Both the position numbers and the translations under genes were made by a program. The notes under the pieces are model-generated. The model did not search any database. It worked only from the letters and a program-made list of their open reading frames with translations, and had not been told where the DNA came from. A DNA stretch of 64,000 nt from Photorhabdus akhurstii. Lineage in GTDB: Bacteria > Pseudomonadota > Gammaproteobacteria > Enterobacterales > Enterobacteriaceae. The stretch spans positions 62,001 to 126,000 of the forward strand of contig NZ_RCWE01000008.1 in NCBI RefSeq assembly GCF_018448925.1. Reading direction: 5' to 3'. Shown here piece by piece: positions 9,486-18,249 of the stretch (position 1 is its first letter; every line of letters begins with the position of its first letter).

Positions 9486-11414
9486 ATGGGTATATCAGAT
9501 CCACGCTTGTGTCTTGATTGTAAACGGTTTTTGAAAAACTGGGTGGAATTTCAGCTGGTGGATGAACAGGGAAAACCGCTGGTCAACATGCCTTATCGCC
9601 TGATCAGTCGCGGAACCCCAGGTTATGTACGCCAGGGGACAACCGACGGTTTCGGTGTGCTCAGAGAAGAGGATCTGTTGCCTCATCCGGTAACTTTGTA
9701 TATCGGCGCCCAACCACTGGCCGACGAAATGGAGCAGCGCCCGTTGCGGGAAAAACGGGGAGAAGAATTTTCAGTGGTGAAACCAAAAGCAGAAGCCGAA
9801 GGCCATCAATATCGCTATGTGACTATCGGGCAGATTAGTGATGGGTTGCCGGCGCTTGAGGATTGGAATGATCCTAACAATCTCCTTCCTCCCTATCATT
9901 TTCCTAATTCGGAACCAAAAGGTTATCAGGTTCATCCGTTAAATCGCCGGTATGTGCTAGAAATATGTCCTTTTCGAGCTTGGGTTTTGCAACTACATCA
10001 CCAGAAGGAATACTCAATTGTTAATGCCTATAACCAGTGTTTAATGAGTGTGCTGGCTTATGCCGGTAAGGATGTTGATGTTGAAGGCTCTGTACTTCAC
10101 TTTTTTAACCGACAAATGGTGGATGTCTCAAAACTGCCTTATCGGATGAACGATGTTTCTGCAACGCCTGTGGTTTATGATGTGCCGTTTAGTAAACGTT
10201 ATACCCGGATAGAGTTTATTGATTCAAAAACGGCAGACAATAAACAGGGTGATACTCGACTGTTTTATATTGCCAGCAACAGTGATGTTCTTGTTAGTTG
10301 GCGGGGCACAGCCAGTCTGGAGAATGACCTGACTGATATTACCTTCCAGCCATTAAGTTTGAGTTGCGATGATGAGAAAGCCCTGTGCAGCGGGTTTATT
10401 CAACGTGGCAAAGCGCATAAAGGGTTTTGGGAGGCATTCAGTTTGGTTGGGAAGTTAAAAGTTCCCAGTGAAAAAACTAAAGTTACAACAGTATTCAGCG
10501 ATATCTTGGATTTGGCTAAAAAAAGGAAGTTATTTATTTGTGGGCACAGTCTGGGAGGGGCGTTAGCATTACTACATAGTGCACAACTGAAAGAGCACAA
10601 TCCTTGTCTCTACAGTTACGGGATGCCGCGAACATTAACCCGCAGTGCAGTACAAGAATTATCTGCTATTATCCATTATCGTCATGTTAATGAAAATGAC
10701 CCCATTCCTTTGGTGCCTTTTGAACAGGATATGGATAATGTTTTCTTCAATTATTGGACGCCGGCGGGATATGACTGGGAAATCATGAAATTATTGTCTC
10801 CCTCACCGATTATTCAGGCAATTAAGCAGGCGACAGCCAGTAAGGAAATTTACCTGCATCATGGCAAAGTGGTTCATTTTTTAAAGGCCAGTGCCTGCCC
10901 GGAATGGCTGATTGCCGCCAGTAATGTATCGCTGATAACCAGATTGAGTGCAGAGGAAATATTAAGTAATATAACAAAACTGTATTTAATTCCTGAACTG
11001 AATAAAGAAACAGAGCACTTCTTCTCTCAGGCCGGTGAACAGCAAAATGCTTTGTTTAATCAACTAAGCCCGCAAGAACAGGATAAACTGTTTGATGAAA
11101 ATAAAAATCCTGAGTTAAAAGACAGAATAAGTATTCTTAATCACTTCTCATCTAAATATGCCGGTTATATTGATGCACGTCTTAAAGAGTTATGCGAACC
11201 AGATAAAATAACGGTTTACCAGGACAGTCAGCGTCAATTTAAGGAGAAAATGGATGTTTATAAGAGGTTCATACCCGATGCTGTTTACTACCGTAATCTC
11301 TGTTTTCTGGAAATGGATAAACAGTTAATAAAATCATTGACCGTCAGTCAGCAGGAAGAAAAAGGGAAACTGGCCTTACAGTACTACTGCGATGGTAAGG
11401 AACTTTCAGCATGA
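9486..11414 (+). CDS. pdl: class 3 lipase, type VI effector-like (Pdl)
   Basis: A 642-residue lipase predicted to hydrolyse membrane phospholipid or glycerolipid. ATG at 9486 has GGAAG upstream. The N-terminal part (VEFQLVDEQGKPLVNMPYRL) resembles the small beta domains at the front of type VI secretion effectors. The lipase domain contains GHSLGG with the nucleophile at Ser355; a following Asp in ENDPIPLVP and a His in HHGKVVHF fit the acid and base. There is no signal peptide. Its 3' end overlaps the next gene by 4 bp (ATGA), the usual coupling of effector and immunity, and a DUF4123 adaptor lies just downstream. Photorhabdus tcd islands are known to carry pdl lipase genes. Delivery by type VI secretion is inferred from the neighbours; no vgrG is in the window. 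Confidence 0.85.
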   Translation: MGISDPRLCLDCKRFLKNWVEFQLVDEQGKPLVNMPYRLISRGTPGYVRQGTTDGFGVLREEDLLPHPVTLYIGAQPLADEMEQRPLREKRGEEFSVVKPKAEAEGHQYRYVTIGQISDGLPALEDWNDPNNLLPPYHFPNSEPKGYQVHPLNRRYVLEICPFRAWVLQLHHQKEYSIVNAYNQCLMSVLAYAGKDVDVEGSVLHFFNRQMVDVSKLPYRMNDVSATPVVYDVPFSKRYTRIEFIDSKTADNKQGDTRLFYIASNSDVLVSWRGTASLENDLTDITFQPLSLSCDDEKALCSGFIQRGKAHKGFWEAFSLVGKLKVPSEKTKVTTVFSDILDLAKKRKLFICGHSLGGALALLHSAQLKEHNPCLYSYGMPRTLTRSAVQELSAIIHYRHVNENDPIPLVPFEQDMDNVFFNYWTPAGYDWEIMKLLSPSPIIQAIKQATASKEIYLHHGKVVHFLKASACPEWLIAASNVSLITRLSAEEILSNITKLYLIPELNKETEHFFSQAGEQQNALFNQLSPQEQDKLFDENKNPELKDRISILNHFSSKYAGYIDARLKELCEPDKITVYQDSQRQFKEKMDVYKRFIPDAVYYRNLCFLEMDKQLIKSLTVSQQEEKGKLALQYYCDGKELSA

Positions 11415-12157
11415 GGATATTAAAAATAACGCTGTCCTTATTATTTCTCTATTTTATTTACTGGGCATTTGGTGATACCTTTTTTAACTGGTTGTTTCCC
11501 TTTTCATCTCTCGGAAAGGGGCCGTTGATTACTGTGGAAGGCATAGCGCCGAAATACACAAAACCGTATGTGTCGGCAGAATATATCTCAAAATCTTGTC
11601 TTGAGTATGAGTTTAGTGCGACGATGACGCCTCATAAGGTACCGACTTATAACGGATTGAGTCTAGATGTAAAGGTTAATCCAGAGACCGGTTATTTTCA
11701 GGAAAAATTACCCTTTAATGGCGGAGGTTGGTGTAAATGGAAAATTGACCAAGCCTCTGTGGCGGTGGGTTATACTGATGTTAGCCATCTGATGAAAGAT
11801 GCTATTCCCTATGCAGGGACAGGATTAACTGCATTTATCAACGACGCGGCCAGAACAAATATTAGCGAAATTGCAGCATTGAATACTATAGATTTCAGCC
11901 CGGTTATTTACCCTGTATTAAAGATAGTTGATGGGCGTCCAAATAGAATTTTCTTGCAGGGGGTGGTGGATACGTATCCTTTTCGGTTGAAATTAACGTC
12001 AGGAGCGGAATGGAAAATCATCTTTAAGCCTAAGTTGGATGAAACCAAAATGCCGAAAATTATTATCCCACCGGGTAAAGAACCTTCAAGAGTTGAATAC
12101 CCTGATGGCAGAATTGATTTAAACAGAGATTCTATTGATTACTGGAAAATAAAGTAG
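11411..12157 (+). CDS. membrane-anchored immunity-like protein for the lipase
   Basis: A 248-residue protein of unknown family. Residues 4-20 form a hydrophobic signal anchor, leaving the remainder on the periplasmic side, where a type VI lipase would act. It contains cysteines that could form a disulfide (KSCLEYE and GGWCKWK) and a Pro-rich stretch (IIIPPGKEP) near the C-terminus. Its start codon overlaps the lipase stop (ATGA), so translation is coupled. The beginning of this gene is repeated downstream as a broken copy, which also fits an immunity gene that has been duplicated. The immunity role is inferred from position, anchor and coupling, not from recognised homology. Confidence 0.7.
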   Translation: MRILKITLSLLFLYFIYWAFGDTFFNWLFPFSSLGKGPLITVEGIAPKYTKPYVSAEYISKSCLEYEFSATMTPHKVPTYNGLSLDVKVNPETGYFQEKLPFNGGGWCKWKIDQASVAVGYTDVSHLMKDAIPYAGTGLTAFINDAARTNISEIAALNTIDFSPVIYPVLKIVDGRPNRIFLQGVVDTYPFRLKLTSGAEWKIIFKPKLDETKMPKIIIPPGKEPSRVEYPDGRIDLNRDSIDYWKIK

Positions 12158-12184
12158 TGCTAACAGCGTTTCCAGTAAAAATCA

Positions 12185-12261
12185 CTGACCGTGAGCCAGT
12201 AGGAAGAACAAGGGGAACTGGCCTTACAGCATTACTGTGATAAACAGGAACTGTCCGTATG
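12185..12261 (+). pseudogene. 3' tail of a second lipase copy
   Basis: Reads LTVSQ-stop-EEQGELALQ then HYCDKQELSV-stop, clearly the same as the last 25 residues of the intact lipase but with an in-frame TAG. The stop overlaps the following ATG exactly as in the intact pair. It is what remains of a duplicated lipase gene. Confidence 0.8.
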
Positions 12262-12390
12262 AAAATATTGAAAATAACGCTGTCCTTATTATTTCTCTAT
12301 TTTATTTACTGGGCGTTTGGTGACACTTTTTTTAACTGGCTTTTTCCTTTTTCACCTGACGAGGAGAAATAGTTGATCACGGTAAGGCGT
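12259..12390 (+). pseudogene. 5' fragment of a second immunity-like gene
   Basis: Begins MKILKITLSLLFLYF, nearly identical to the anchor of the intact gene at 11411, and reads on to FPFSPDEEK before a TAG at 12370-12372. Past the stop the frame still reads LITV, matching the intact copy, and then similarity ends. The 37-codon remnant could still make a single membrane helix, but it lacks the periplasmic domain. Confidence 0.8.
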
Positions 12391-12399
12391 CGCGCCTTA
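12383..12399. repeat. 7-bp hairpin at the end of the decayed copy
   Basis: TAAGGCG, loop TCG, CGCCTTA. It lies at the point where homology to the intact immunity gene stops. No T-run follows. Confidence 0.35.
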
Positions 12400-12475
12400 A
12401 GTATCCTGCCAGACCGCTTTGTGCTGTGCAGGTTCAATTGGAAGCTAACTTGATTATCGATAACCTGGAGGATGT

Positions 12476-13255
12476 ATGAACACTTCTATGAACTGGAAAC
12501 AATGGCTGACTACGCCTAATAAGCCACCTGTTTTCTTTATGCTCAATTCACTGGCGGAACCTAACCCGGTGGCGCTCTTTTATCGTAATGACTGGGTAGA
12601 GCAGGCTTTTCCGCTATACAGCAATACACCAATGGATCACCTGCTGGCGCAAAGCCCTTGGCTGGTTCAGCCTAAGTCAGGCTGTCTGTCAGTAATCGGT
12701 CATCTGCTTGATAGCCATACCCTGAGCGATAACAGTTGGGGTTGGGCTTATCGCAGTGAGGATTTATGGGCGCGACAGCTTAATCATTGGCGTTCACGTC
12801 AGCAGGTGATATTACAGGAGAAACAGGTGCTCTTACGCAGTATGGATGCGCGTATCCTCGGTCAGTTATTACCGGCAATGATCGTCAGCGATTGGTCGGC
12901 ATTTTTGACACCGGTAAGTGAACTCATGATCGATATGCCCGAGCCGCAGATTTATTATCGGCCTGAAAATTGTGGTCACGGTGGGAGTGAACAAACCTTT
13001 GTCTTGGGCGACCATTTAATTGAGGCTTGGTTACATTCTGATTATGCTTTTCAAGGTCAGGTATTCGCACTTATTAGCGATTTATGGGAAAACCACGGTG
13101 AATTGGCTGATAAGCTGGATGAGCCAGCAGGGAAATTACAGGAGCGGATTATTGATTGGCTGAAATCGCGTTTAGAAAGTGGATGTAATATTAGTCACCT
13201 GACCAGTGCGGATTATTTACAGACGCTCGATGAACAATATACGGGCATTAATTAG
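12476..13255 (+). CDS. DUF4123 type VI effector adaptor
   Basis: A 259-residue protein with the layout of DUF4123 proteins, which act in the cytoplasm as chaperones loading effectors onto VgrG. Recognisable are the N-terminal PPVFFMLNSLAEPNPVALFY strand, LVQPKSGCLSVIG, the SDNSWGWAYRSEDL region followed by the basic WARQLNHWRSRQQ helix, and LLRSMDARILGQLLP. ATG at 12476 has a strong GGAGG. The usual order is vgrG, DUF4123, effector, immunity; here the adaptor follows the effector-immunity pair and no vgrG is present, so loading onto a VgrG made elsewhere is inferred. Confidence 0.8.
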   Translation: MNTSMNWKQWLTTPNKPPVFFMLNSLAEPNPVALFYRNDWVEQAFPLYSNTPMDHLLAQSPWLVQPKSGCLSVIGHLLDSHTLSDNSWGWAYRSEDLWARQLNHWRSRQQVILQEKQVLLRSMDARILGQLLPAMIVSDWSAFLTPVSELMIDMPEPQIYYRPENCGHGGSEQTFVLGDHLIEAWLHSDYAFQGQVFALISDLWENHGELADKLDEPAGKLQERIIDWLKSRLESGCNISHLTSADYLQTLDEQYTGIN

Positions 13256-13700
13256 CGAGTAATAGTCAATATTTTACGAATTTATAAACCTATCATTATG
13301 GCGATTTTAAACAAGAAGAAATGCGGTTAGTTTCTTCTTGTGAAATATTAATCAATTGTGGTTGATGTAAATTATATAATTTATTTAATGTTATATTGAG
13401 GTTGATTTAATGTAAATGTTTTTGTAATAAATTGAAATATAAAATATGAATGATAATGAGATATATTTATATTCAATGAAATGATCTGGGTTTTCATTAA
13501 AATCATTATTCCAACATAGTGGTAAATTATATTTATTTTATAAATATAATGTAATTATTAAATAAATATTAAGAATTAAAGTGGTGAAATCCAATGTCAA
13601 TTAATGCATACCATAATGTAAAAGAATGCAAAGTAGAAACATAGTTGTCATGTTCTATGGTTAATATTCTATTTCTGGAATGAAAACAAGAGGGTATGTG
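13256..13700. other. AT-rich spacer upstream of the LysR gene
   Basis: About 445 bp with very high A+T between the adaptor and the LysR regulator. I see no gene, strong hairpin or mobile-element end. The LysR promoter must lie here, and the base composition is typical of horizontally acquired DNA in enterobacteria. Confidence 0.5.
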
Positions 13701-14612
13701 ATGATATTTTGTTCAAAGCAACTAAAGTATTTTATGGAATCAGCTAAGAAAGAGTCATTCACGTTAGCAGCGGATACGCTTTGCATTACCCCCTCTCCAC
13801 TTAGCAGGCTTGTATATCAACTGGAACAGCGTGTAGGTTGCCAATTATTTGAGCGATTACCGGGAAAAACCAAGCTCACAGAAGAGGGTAAGGCATTATA
13901 TCAGGAGTTGTTGCCATGTTATGAAAGGATTCAGAAAGTTGAAGATAACTGGAATTGTCGTCGAAATTATAAATTATCAAACAGAGACAAACTGGTTATT
14001 GGCACAAGTGGAGAATATGTTAATAAGATATCTACAGTCGTAAAAAGAGCGGTGCAACGCTATCATTACCGCGATATTTGTATAATCAACAATTTTCTCA
14101 TTGATGATTTAATAAGGCAAGACGCGGTATTTTCTTCCTTAATAAAAGGGGATATAACGGTTTATGTGACTACGGAATGTTATCCAGATAATGATGATAT
14201 TATCAGGATAGATGGTGCTTATCAAAAGCTGTCTCTTGCCGTATCCAATGATATTTTGGAAGCAGAAAGTCATGCGGATGAAGTAATATATAGTTTTCCT
14301 TTGGTTCAGCATAATAGTGCCTTTTTAAAACAGTGCGATAATTTCATGCCATTGAATTATCTGCCTGAATACCAGAATCTAGCGTTATTGACGGTGCCTG
14401 ATTTTACTAATAGATTAGATCTGGTAAAAGCGGGTGTCGCGATAAGTTTAATGACTCCTAATGAAATGCGCTATTCTACCCATATTGATAAAAGTATAGC
14501 GTTTCTGAATTTTGAATCACGTCCAGCACCATCGGTAAGGTATTGTGCTTATGCGCTCAGAAATAAATATAAAGAGCCATTAAATTCATTAATTTCTGAT
14601 TTGATATTTTAG
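13701..14612 (+). CDS. LysR-family transcriptional regulator
   Basis: A 303-residue regulator. The N-terminal winged helix is clear: LKYFMESAKKESFTLAADTL, then CITPSPLSRLVYQLEQRVGC and LFERLPGKTKLTEEGKALY, the standard LysR helix-turn-helix. The remainder is the effector-binding domain, whose ligand cannot be guessed. The start at 13701 is preferred over ATG 13680 because AGAGGG is 6 nt upstream and family members begin right before the first helix. It lies alone between the lipase cluster and tccC3, convergent with tccC3. Control of the nearby toxin genes is plausible from position only. Confidence 0.9.
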   Translation: MIFCSKQLKYFMESAKKESFTLAADTLCITPSPLSRLVYQLEQRVGCQLFERLPGKTKLTEEGKALYQELLPCYERIQKVEDNWNCRRNYKLSNRDKLVIGTSGEYVNKISTVVKRAVQRYHYRDICIINNFLIDDLIRQDAVFSSLIKGDITVYVTTECYPDNDDIIRIDGAYQKLSLAVSNDILEAESHADEVIYSFPLVQHNSAFLKQCDNFMPLNYLPEYQNLALLTVPDFTNRLDLVKAGVAISLMTPNEMRYSTHIDKSIAFLNFESRPAPSVRYCAYALRNKYKEPLNSLISDLIF

Positions 14613-14725
14613 AGTTGGATGTAAATTAATGGGTTATATGTTTTTGATAAAATATGATCTTGATTGTTTTACATTAACACTAAAATTAAAATGTCTTAAT
14701 ATTTTCAAATGTGATATAAAAAATA

Positions 14726-14762
14726 AATAAGCCATGAGATAAATATTTTCTTATGGCTTATT
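14726..14762. terminator. hairpin downstream of the LysR gene
   Basis: AATAAGCCAT pairs with ATGGCTTATT across a 17-nt A+T-rich loop. It lies between the convergent LysR and tccC3 genes. A weak T-rich tract follows on the plus strand. Confidence 0.45.
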
Positions 14763-14788
14763 ATTAAAGATGGTTTCTTATTAGTTTT

Positions 14789-14814
14789 CCCCCTTGAATG
14801 TAAATTCAAGGGGG
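14789..14814. terminator. perfect 11-bp GC-rich hairpin between convergent genes
   Basis: CCCCCTTGAAT, loop GTAA, ATTCAAGGGGG, 36 bp beyond the tccC3 stop. The stem is perfect but lacks a good U-run, so it may block readthrough from both sides or protect mRNA 3' ends. Confidence 0.55.
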
Positions 14815-14849
14815 GAGATTAAAAATAGATAAAGAATATTAAATTTTCG

Positions 14850-17732
14850 TTATCTCTTATGAGGTTTTACATTTTTAAGCGGAATTGTTGTCAGAAATGA
14901 AATTTCTGCATCATTTACCGGTCCATGATTAAGTGCAATGATGGATGATGTCTCTATTTGTGGGGTGTCGAGTAAAAGGGAAGGTACCATGTTTTTAGTT
15001 CTACCCTCCGGTAGTGGATTTAGTTTTTGTCCATCAATGGCAAACTCGTAGAGATCCATATCAATTTTATGGAGTGGAGCCCCTGAGCTTTGTCCACCTG
15101 CTTCAGTATTAATTGCAGTAGAAACCCATACTGTAGATTTGTCCTTGGTATATTTTATGTAATTTGAGAGATCTTTTAGTTTTGGCTTTGCTCCCCATGT
15201 GCTTATGTTCTTGACTGTTTCTTTAGGTAAATTAGATGTATCTTTCTGACCAATAAAGATACTAGCAAATTGCCTTGCCATCTTAGTGTCTAGAGGAGTC
15301 CAGGCTTTAAATCCTTCAGGGAATTTACTTTGCATTTCTTCAAAGGATCTGTTATCTGCTCTATATAAAGTAAATGATTTTTTCTGTAGATTTGTCGAGG
15401 TAGTGCTTGAAGAACTGCTTTGAGCGCTTTCTGGCAGAGAGATTTCAGAAGTAGATTTATTTCCTACTGGACTCAATGGAGCAACAATAGATGACCCAGA
15501 CGTCGTTGGTTTTATGTTTGCAGCTCCGATAGGGTGTGTGGTTGGTTGGCTACTCGTTGATGCTTTCGGTAAGCTAGGTTTTGGTGCTACAGGCGGGCGG
15601 ATGTTTATCGCTACGTTTGTGGCATTTGCTGGCGAAGGCGCTGAGTCTGTTACTTTATTTTTTTTTAGTGCTGCTATGCGTTCTGCAATTGTTGGCATTA
15701 ATCCATCAGGATCAAGGAGGGTAACTGGATTATTCCTCACCATCCGATATAAATTCAGCCCATCGATTGTTCCTGCCGGATCGGAGCTTAACCACCGTCC
15801 TATCCACGGTTGGTAATACCGATAGCCGTAGTAATATAGCCCGGTGGCATCCCGCTCTTTGCCTGAATAACGGATAGTTTTATAACTGGCTTCTGTCTGA
15901 TTCCTGGCGGCCCATAATGCTGTTCCACCATAGGGATAATATTCTTCTTCACTGATAATTTGTCCTTCGCTATCTAATTCAAGTTGACTGGAACCGATAA
16001 GATTATCGTAACTATAACGCAACTGATTATTGTCGATATCTTCCGGTTTACCGCTCTCCCAATGTAATACTCGTACCTGTGCCCGGCCCGCTTCGCCTAC
16101 GGTGATAACTTGCAAATCTTCGGTTGTGGCCGTGCTGTTTTGTGTTAGACGAAGTTCTAAGTTCGGCAAATAAGTCACACGTTGTGTTTGAGCGTTGTTG
16201 CTGGCCTGCTGTTCATTGATTTTTAACATCCTTCTTCCGTCACCGCTATAACGATACCATTCCCGATCATCATTGGCGCCCTTGTCCCGTTTAACCAGTG
16301 TTACTTGTTGCAGTTCACCACGAGTATTCCAGTTCAGGTTTTGTCCTGATATCAAGGTGTTCTGATGTCCGCCTGCATCAAACAAAGCATCTACTTGCGC
16401 CGGATCTTCGGTCAATGTGCTGAGTACTGCGCGGTTGCTGCGATTTGAAACCGTGATATTGGTGGTGTAGTTGTTTTGCGTCGCCGGTGAACTGTGCTGG
16501 ATTTTGGTCAGATTGCCGCCACGGTCATAAGTATAAGTACGGGTATAGTTGGTATAGGTGTTGTTATCAGAAGGTAGAGCGGGTGAGGGAAATTGGTGAC
16601 TTTGTTGACCTATATTCGCCATTTCGCGCCCGGTGGCGCTGATAAGCTGATACAGGGAATCGTAGGTATAAGTGTTTTCCGGCATCACTTTCTGATTGTG
16701 CCAAAAGCGGGTGGCTTCCGCGTCATTACGGATGCTGATGACATTGCCTACCGGGTCATATTCATAGCGCAGGTCTTGTAGCACTTTAGTGTCTGACGGA
16801 CGGCGGGTTTTGATACCGATCAGCCGTTGGGTTTCCGGTTCATAACTGTATTCGGTGATAACATCATTGCCGTGTTCCTCACGTAATTTTTGTCCGGCGG
16901 CGGAGTAGGTCAGGGATTTGATAATCACTTGTTCCGTCTGGCCTTTGAGTGTTAGCCAGCTCCCGTTTAGCTGCCCGGCCACATCATAAGCCAGTCTCTG
17001 AATGTTCCCTTTCGCATCGGTCTGAGTCAGTAAAGCACCGGTGGCATCGAAGGTGCTCAGGGTTGTGTAGATGTCATCAGCCAGCATGTTTTGCCAGACG
17101 GTTTCGTTATCACCTGTCCAGTTTGCCTCTTGAGTGTCGATCAATAGTTGGCTGGATTGAGATAAAACAGTACCGGTCAGTGATAAACTCTCTAACCGGG
17201 TAACTCCCGCCGTGTCATAGTGACGCACGCACTGGCCGGCAAGGTTATGGTCTTTCTCTGCTTCGGTATTGCCAGCCCAAATCAGGCGTTCGGTGATACG
17301 GGATGTTTTTTCCTCGGGTGTTTGTTCGGCAACAGATAACAGACGACCGGGCAGGGAAGAAGTTTCATATTGTCGAGTTTGTATAACCCCTGTTGCAGTC
17401 ACCGTTAGTAGCGGACGGCCTTCAATATCATTCAAGGTGACAGTGCGACCTGCATCAATGCTCTCTGTACATAGGGGATTACCGGTCAAATCATACTGCC
17501 AAAGAAAATTGGGTTTGATCGTATTGTTGGTTTGCTTGGCTTCATATAGGCGCGGATCGATGCTTTGATTTAGGTGTCCGTGAATATCGTATTGATGGCG
17601 GGTAATACGGGTATCGGGATCACCATTTGCGGTAGTACGATGAAAATCGATGTTACGGATTATCAGACCACGGTTATCGTAAACGCTGACAGTAGGGGTT
17701 TTTTGATAAAGTTTGGGATCAATGTTTTTCAT
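14850..17732 (-). CDS. tccC3: TccC3, TcC subunit with actin ADP-ribosyltransferase payload
   Basis: A 960-residue TcC protein I recognise as TccC3. Residues 1 to about 600 are RHS/YD repeats making half of the hollow cocoon. The RHS core (YYYGYRYYQPWIGRWLSSDP) lies near residues 630-650 and ends at NNPVTLLDPDG, where TcC proteins cut themselves. The hypervariable region from about residue 679 starts with a Pro/Ser/Thr-rich linker, then a folded domain with LYRADN, WVSTAINTEAGG and MDLYEFAIDG, consistent with the Arg, Ser-Thr and Glu motifs of ADP-ribosyltransferases. Published TccC3 modifies actin at Thr148 and makes it aggregate. ATG at 17732 has GAGGTAA upstream. It lies downstream of tcdB2 and a holin on the same strand, so the TcB-TcC pair is co-located. 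Confidence 0.95.
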   Translation of the reverse strand: MKNIDPKLYQKTPTVSVYDNRGLIIRNIDFHRTTANGDPDTRITRHQYDIHGHLNQSIDPRLYEAKQTNNTIKPNFLWQYDLTGNPLCTESIDAGRTVTLNDIEGRPLLTVTATGVIQTRQYETSSLPGRLLSVAEQTPEEKTSRITERLIWAGNTEAEKDHNLAGQCVRHYDTAGVTRLESLSLTGTVLSQSSQLLIDTQEANWTGDNETVWQNMLADDIYTTLSTFDATGALLTQTDAKGNIQRLAYDVAGQLNGSWLTLKGQTEQVIIKSLTYSAAGQKLREEHGNDVITEYSYEPETQRLIGIKTRRPSDTKVLQDLRYEYDPVGNVISIRNDAEATRFWHNQKVMPENTYTYDSLYQLISATGREMANIGQQSHQFPSPALPSDNNTYTNYTRTYTYDRGGNLTKIQHSSPATQNNYTTNITVSNRSNRAVLSTLTEDPAQVDALFDAGGHQNTLISGQNLNWNTRGELQQVTLVKRDKGANDDREWYRYSGDGRRMLKINEQQASNNAQTQRVTYLPNLELRLTQNSTATTEDLQVITVGEAGRAQVRVLHWESGKPEDIDNNQLRYSYDNLIGSSQLELDSEGQIISEEEYYPYGGTALWAARNQTEASYKTIRYSGKERDATGLYYYGYRYYQPWIGRWLSSDPAGTIDGLNLYRMVRNNPVTLLDPDGLMPTIAERIAALKKNKVTDSAPSPANATNVAINIRPPVAPKPSLPKASTSSQPTTHPIGAANIKPTTSGSSIVAPLSPVGNKSTSEISLPESAQSSSSSTTSTNLQKKSFTLYRADNRSFEEMQSKFPEGFKAWTPLDTKMARQFASIFIGQKDTSNLPKETVKNISTWGAKPKLKDLSNYIKYTKDKSTVWVSTAINTEAGGQSSGAPLHKIDMDLYEFAIDGQKLNPLPEGRTKNMVPSLLLDTPQIETSSIIALNHGPVNDAEISFLTTIPLKNVKPHKR

Positions 17733-17876
17733 GAGTTACCTCGTTGTTGGGTTGTTGTGTGTAATCCTTTCTGCAATCACAATTTTTGTCTGCATATTAG
17801 TTTTCTTACGATAGTGTAGTGGATAATTTCCCAGTTTAACTGGAGACAGATGGTTTGTTGTAGCAATGGGAATGCT

Positions 17877-18197
17877 TTATTGCTTTCCTCCATGATCTTG
17901 ATGATGCGTAATGAGGCGGCGCCAAAGCCAGTTCAATCCGGTACTGCCTGTTGTGCCGAATAGACCTGCAATCGCAAAAGTCATATAGATGCTGCCGCCA
18001 CTTTCAAAACTCAGCAATCCTCCCAGTACACCGGTAAAACAGGAGATGATGAGTTGACAGAATACGTTGATCCAACTCCATTTATATTGTTTGTTTTGCA
18101 TATCAATGAGGTACCTTACGAGTCCGCCCCAGGCCGCAATAAAACCAATGATCAACCAGATAATAAGTTGAGTGTCTGACGGTATTATGAGCAACAC
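17877..18197 (-). CDS. small phage-type holin between tcdB2 and tccC3
   Basis: A 106-residue membrane protein with three hydrophobic stretches (residues 10-30, 43-62 and 70-92) and a charged tail (RRLITHHQDHGGKQ), the layout of phage holins; a gp13-like holin has been reported in Photorhabdus tcd islands. The start is GTG at 18197 with GAGGTG just upstream. It lies 52 bp after tcdB2 and 144 bp before tccC3, all on the same strand. Holins permeabilise the inner membrane, and holin-dependent release has been described for the Yersinia Tc system, so a role in letting these very large toxins out is a reasonable inference. No endolysin or spanin gene is nearby. Confidence 0.75.
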   Translation of the reverse strand: MLLIIPSDTQLIIWLIIGFIAAWGGLVRYLIDMQNKQYKWSWINVFCQLIISCFTGVLGGLLSFESGGSIYMTFAIAGLFGTTGSTGLNWLWRRLITHHQDHGGKQ

Positions 18198-18217
18198 CTT
18201 TCACCTCTATCTATGTT

Positions 18218-18240
18218 TCCCGCCTGTCAGCCAGGCGGGA
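18218..18240. terminator. GC-rich hairpin between tcdB2 and the holin
   Basis: TCCCGCCTG, loop TCAGC, CAGGCGGGA, 10 bp past the tcdB2 stop. No U-run follows, so partial attenuation or mRNA 3' protection fits better than full termination. Confidence 0.5.
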
Positions 18241-18249
18241 TTGATCACG

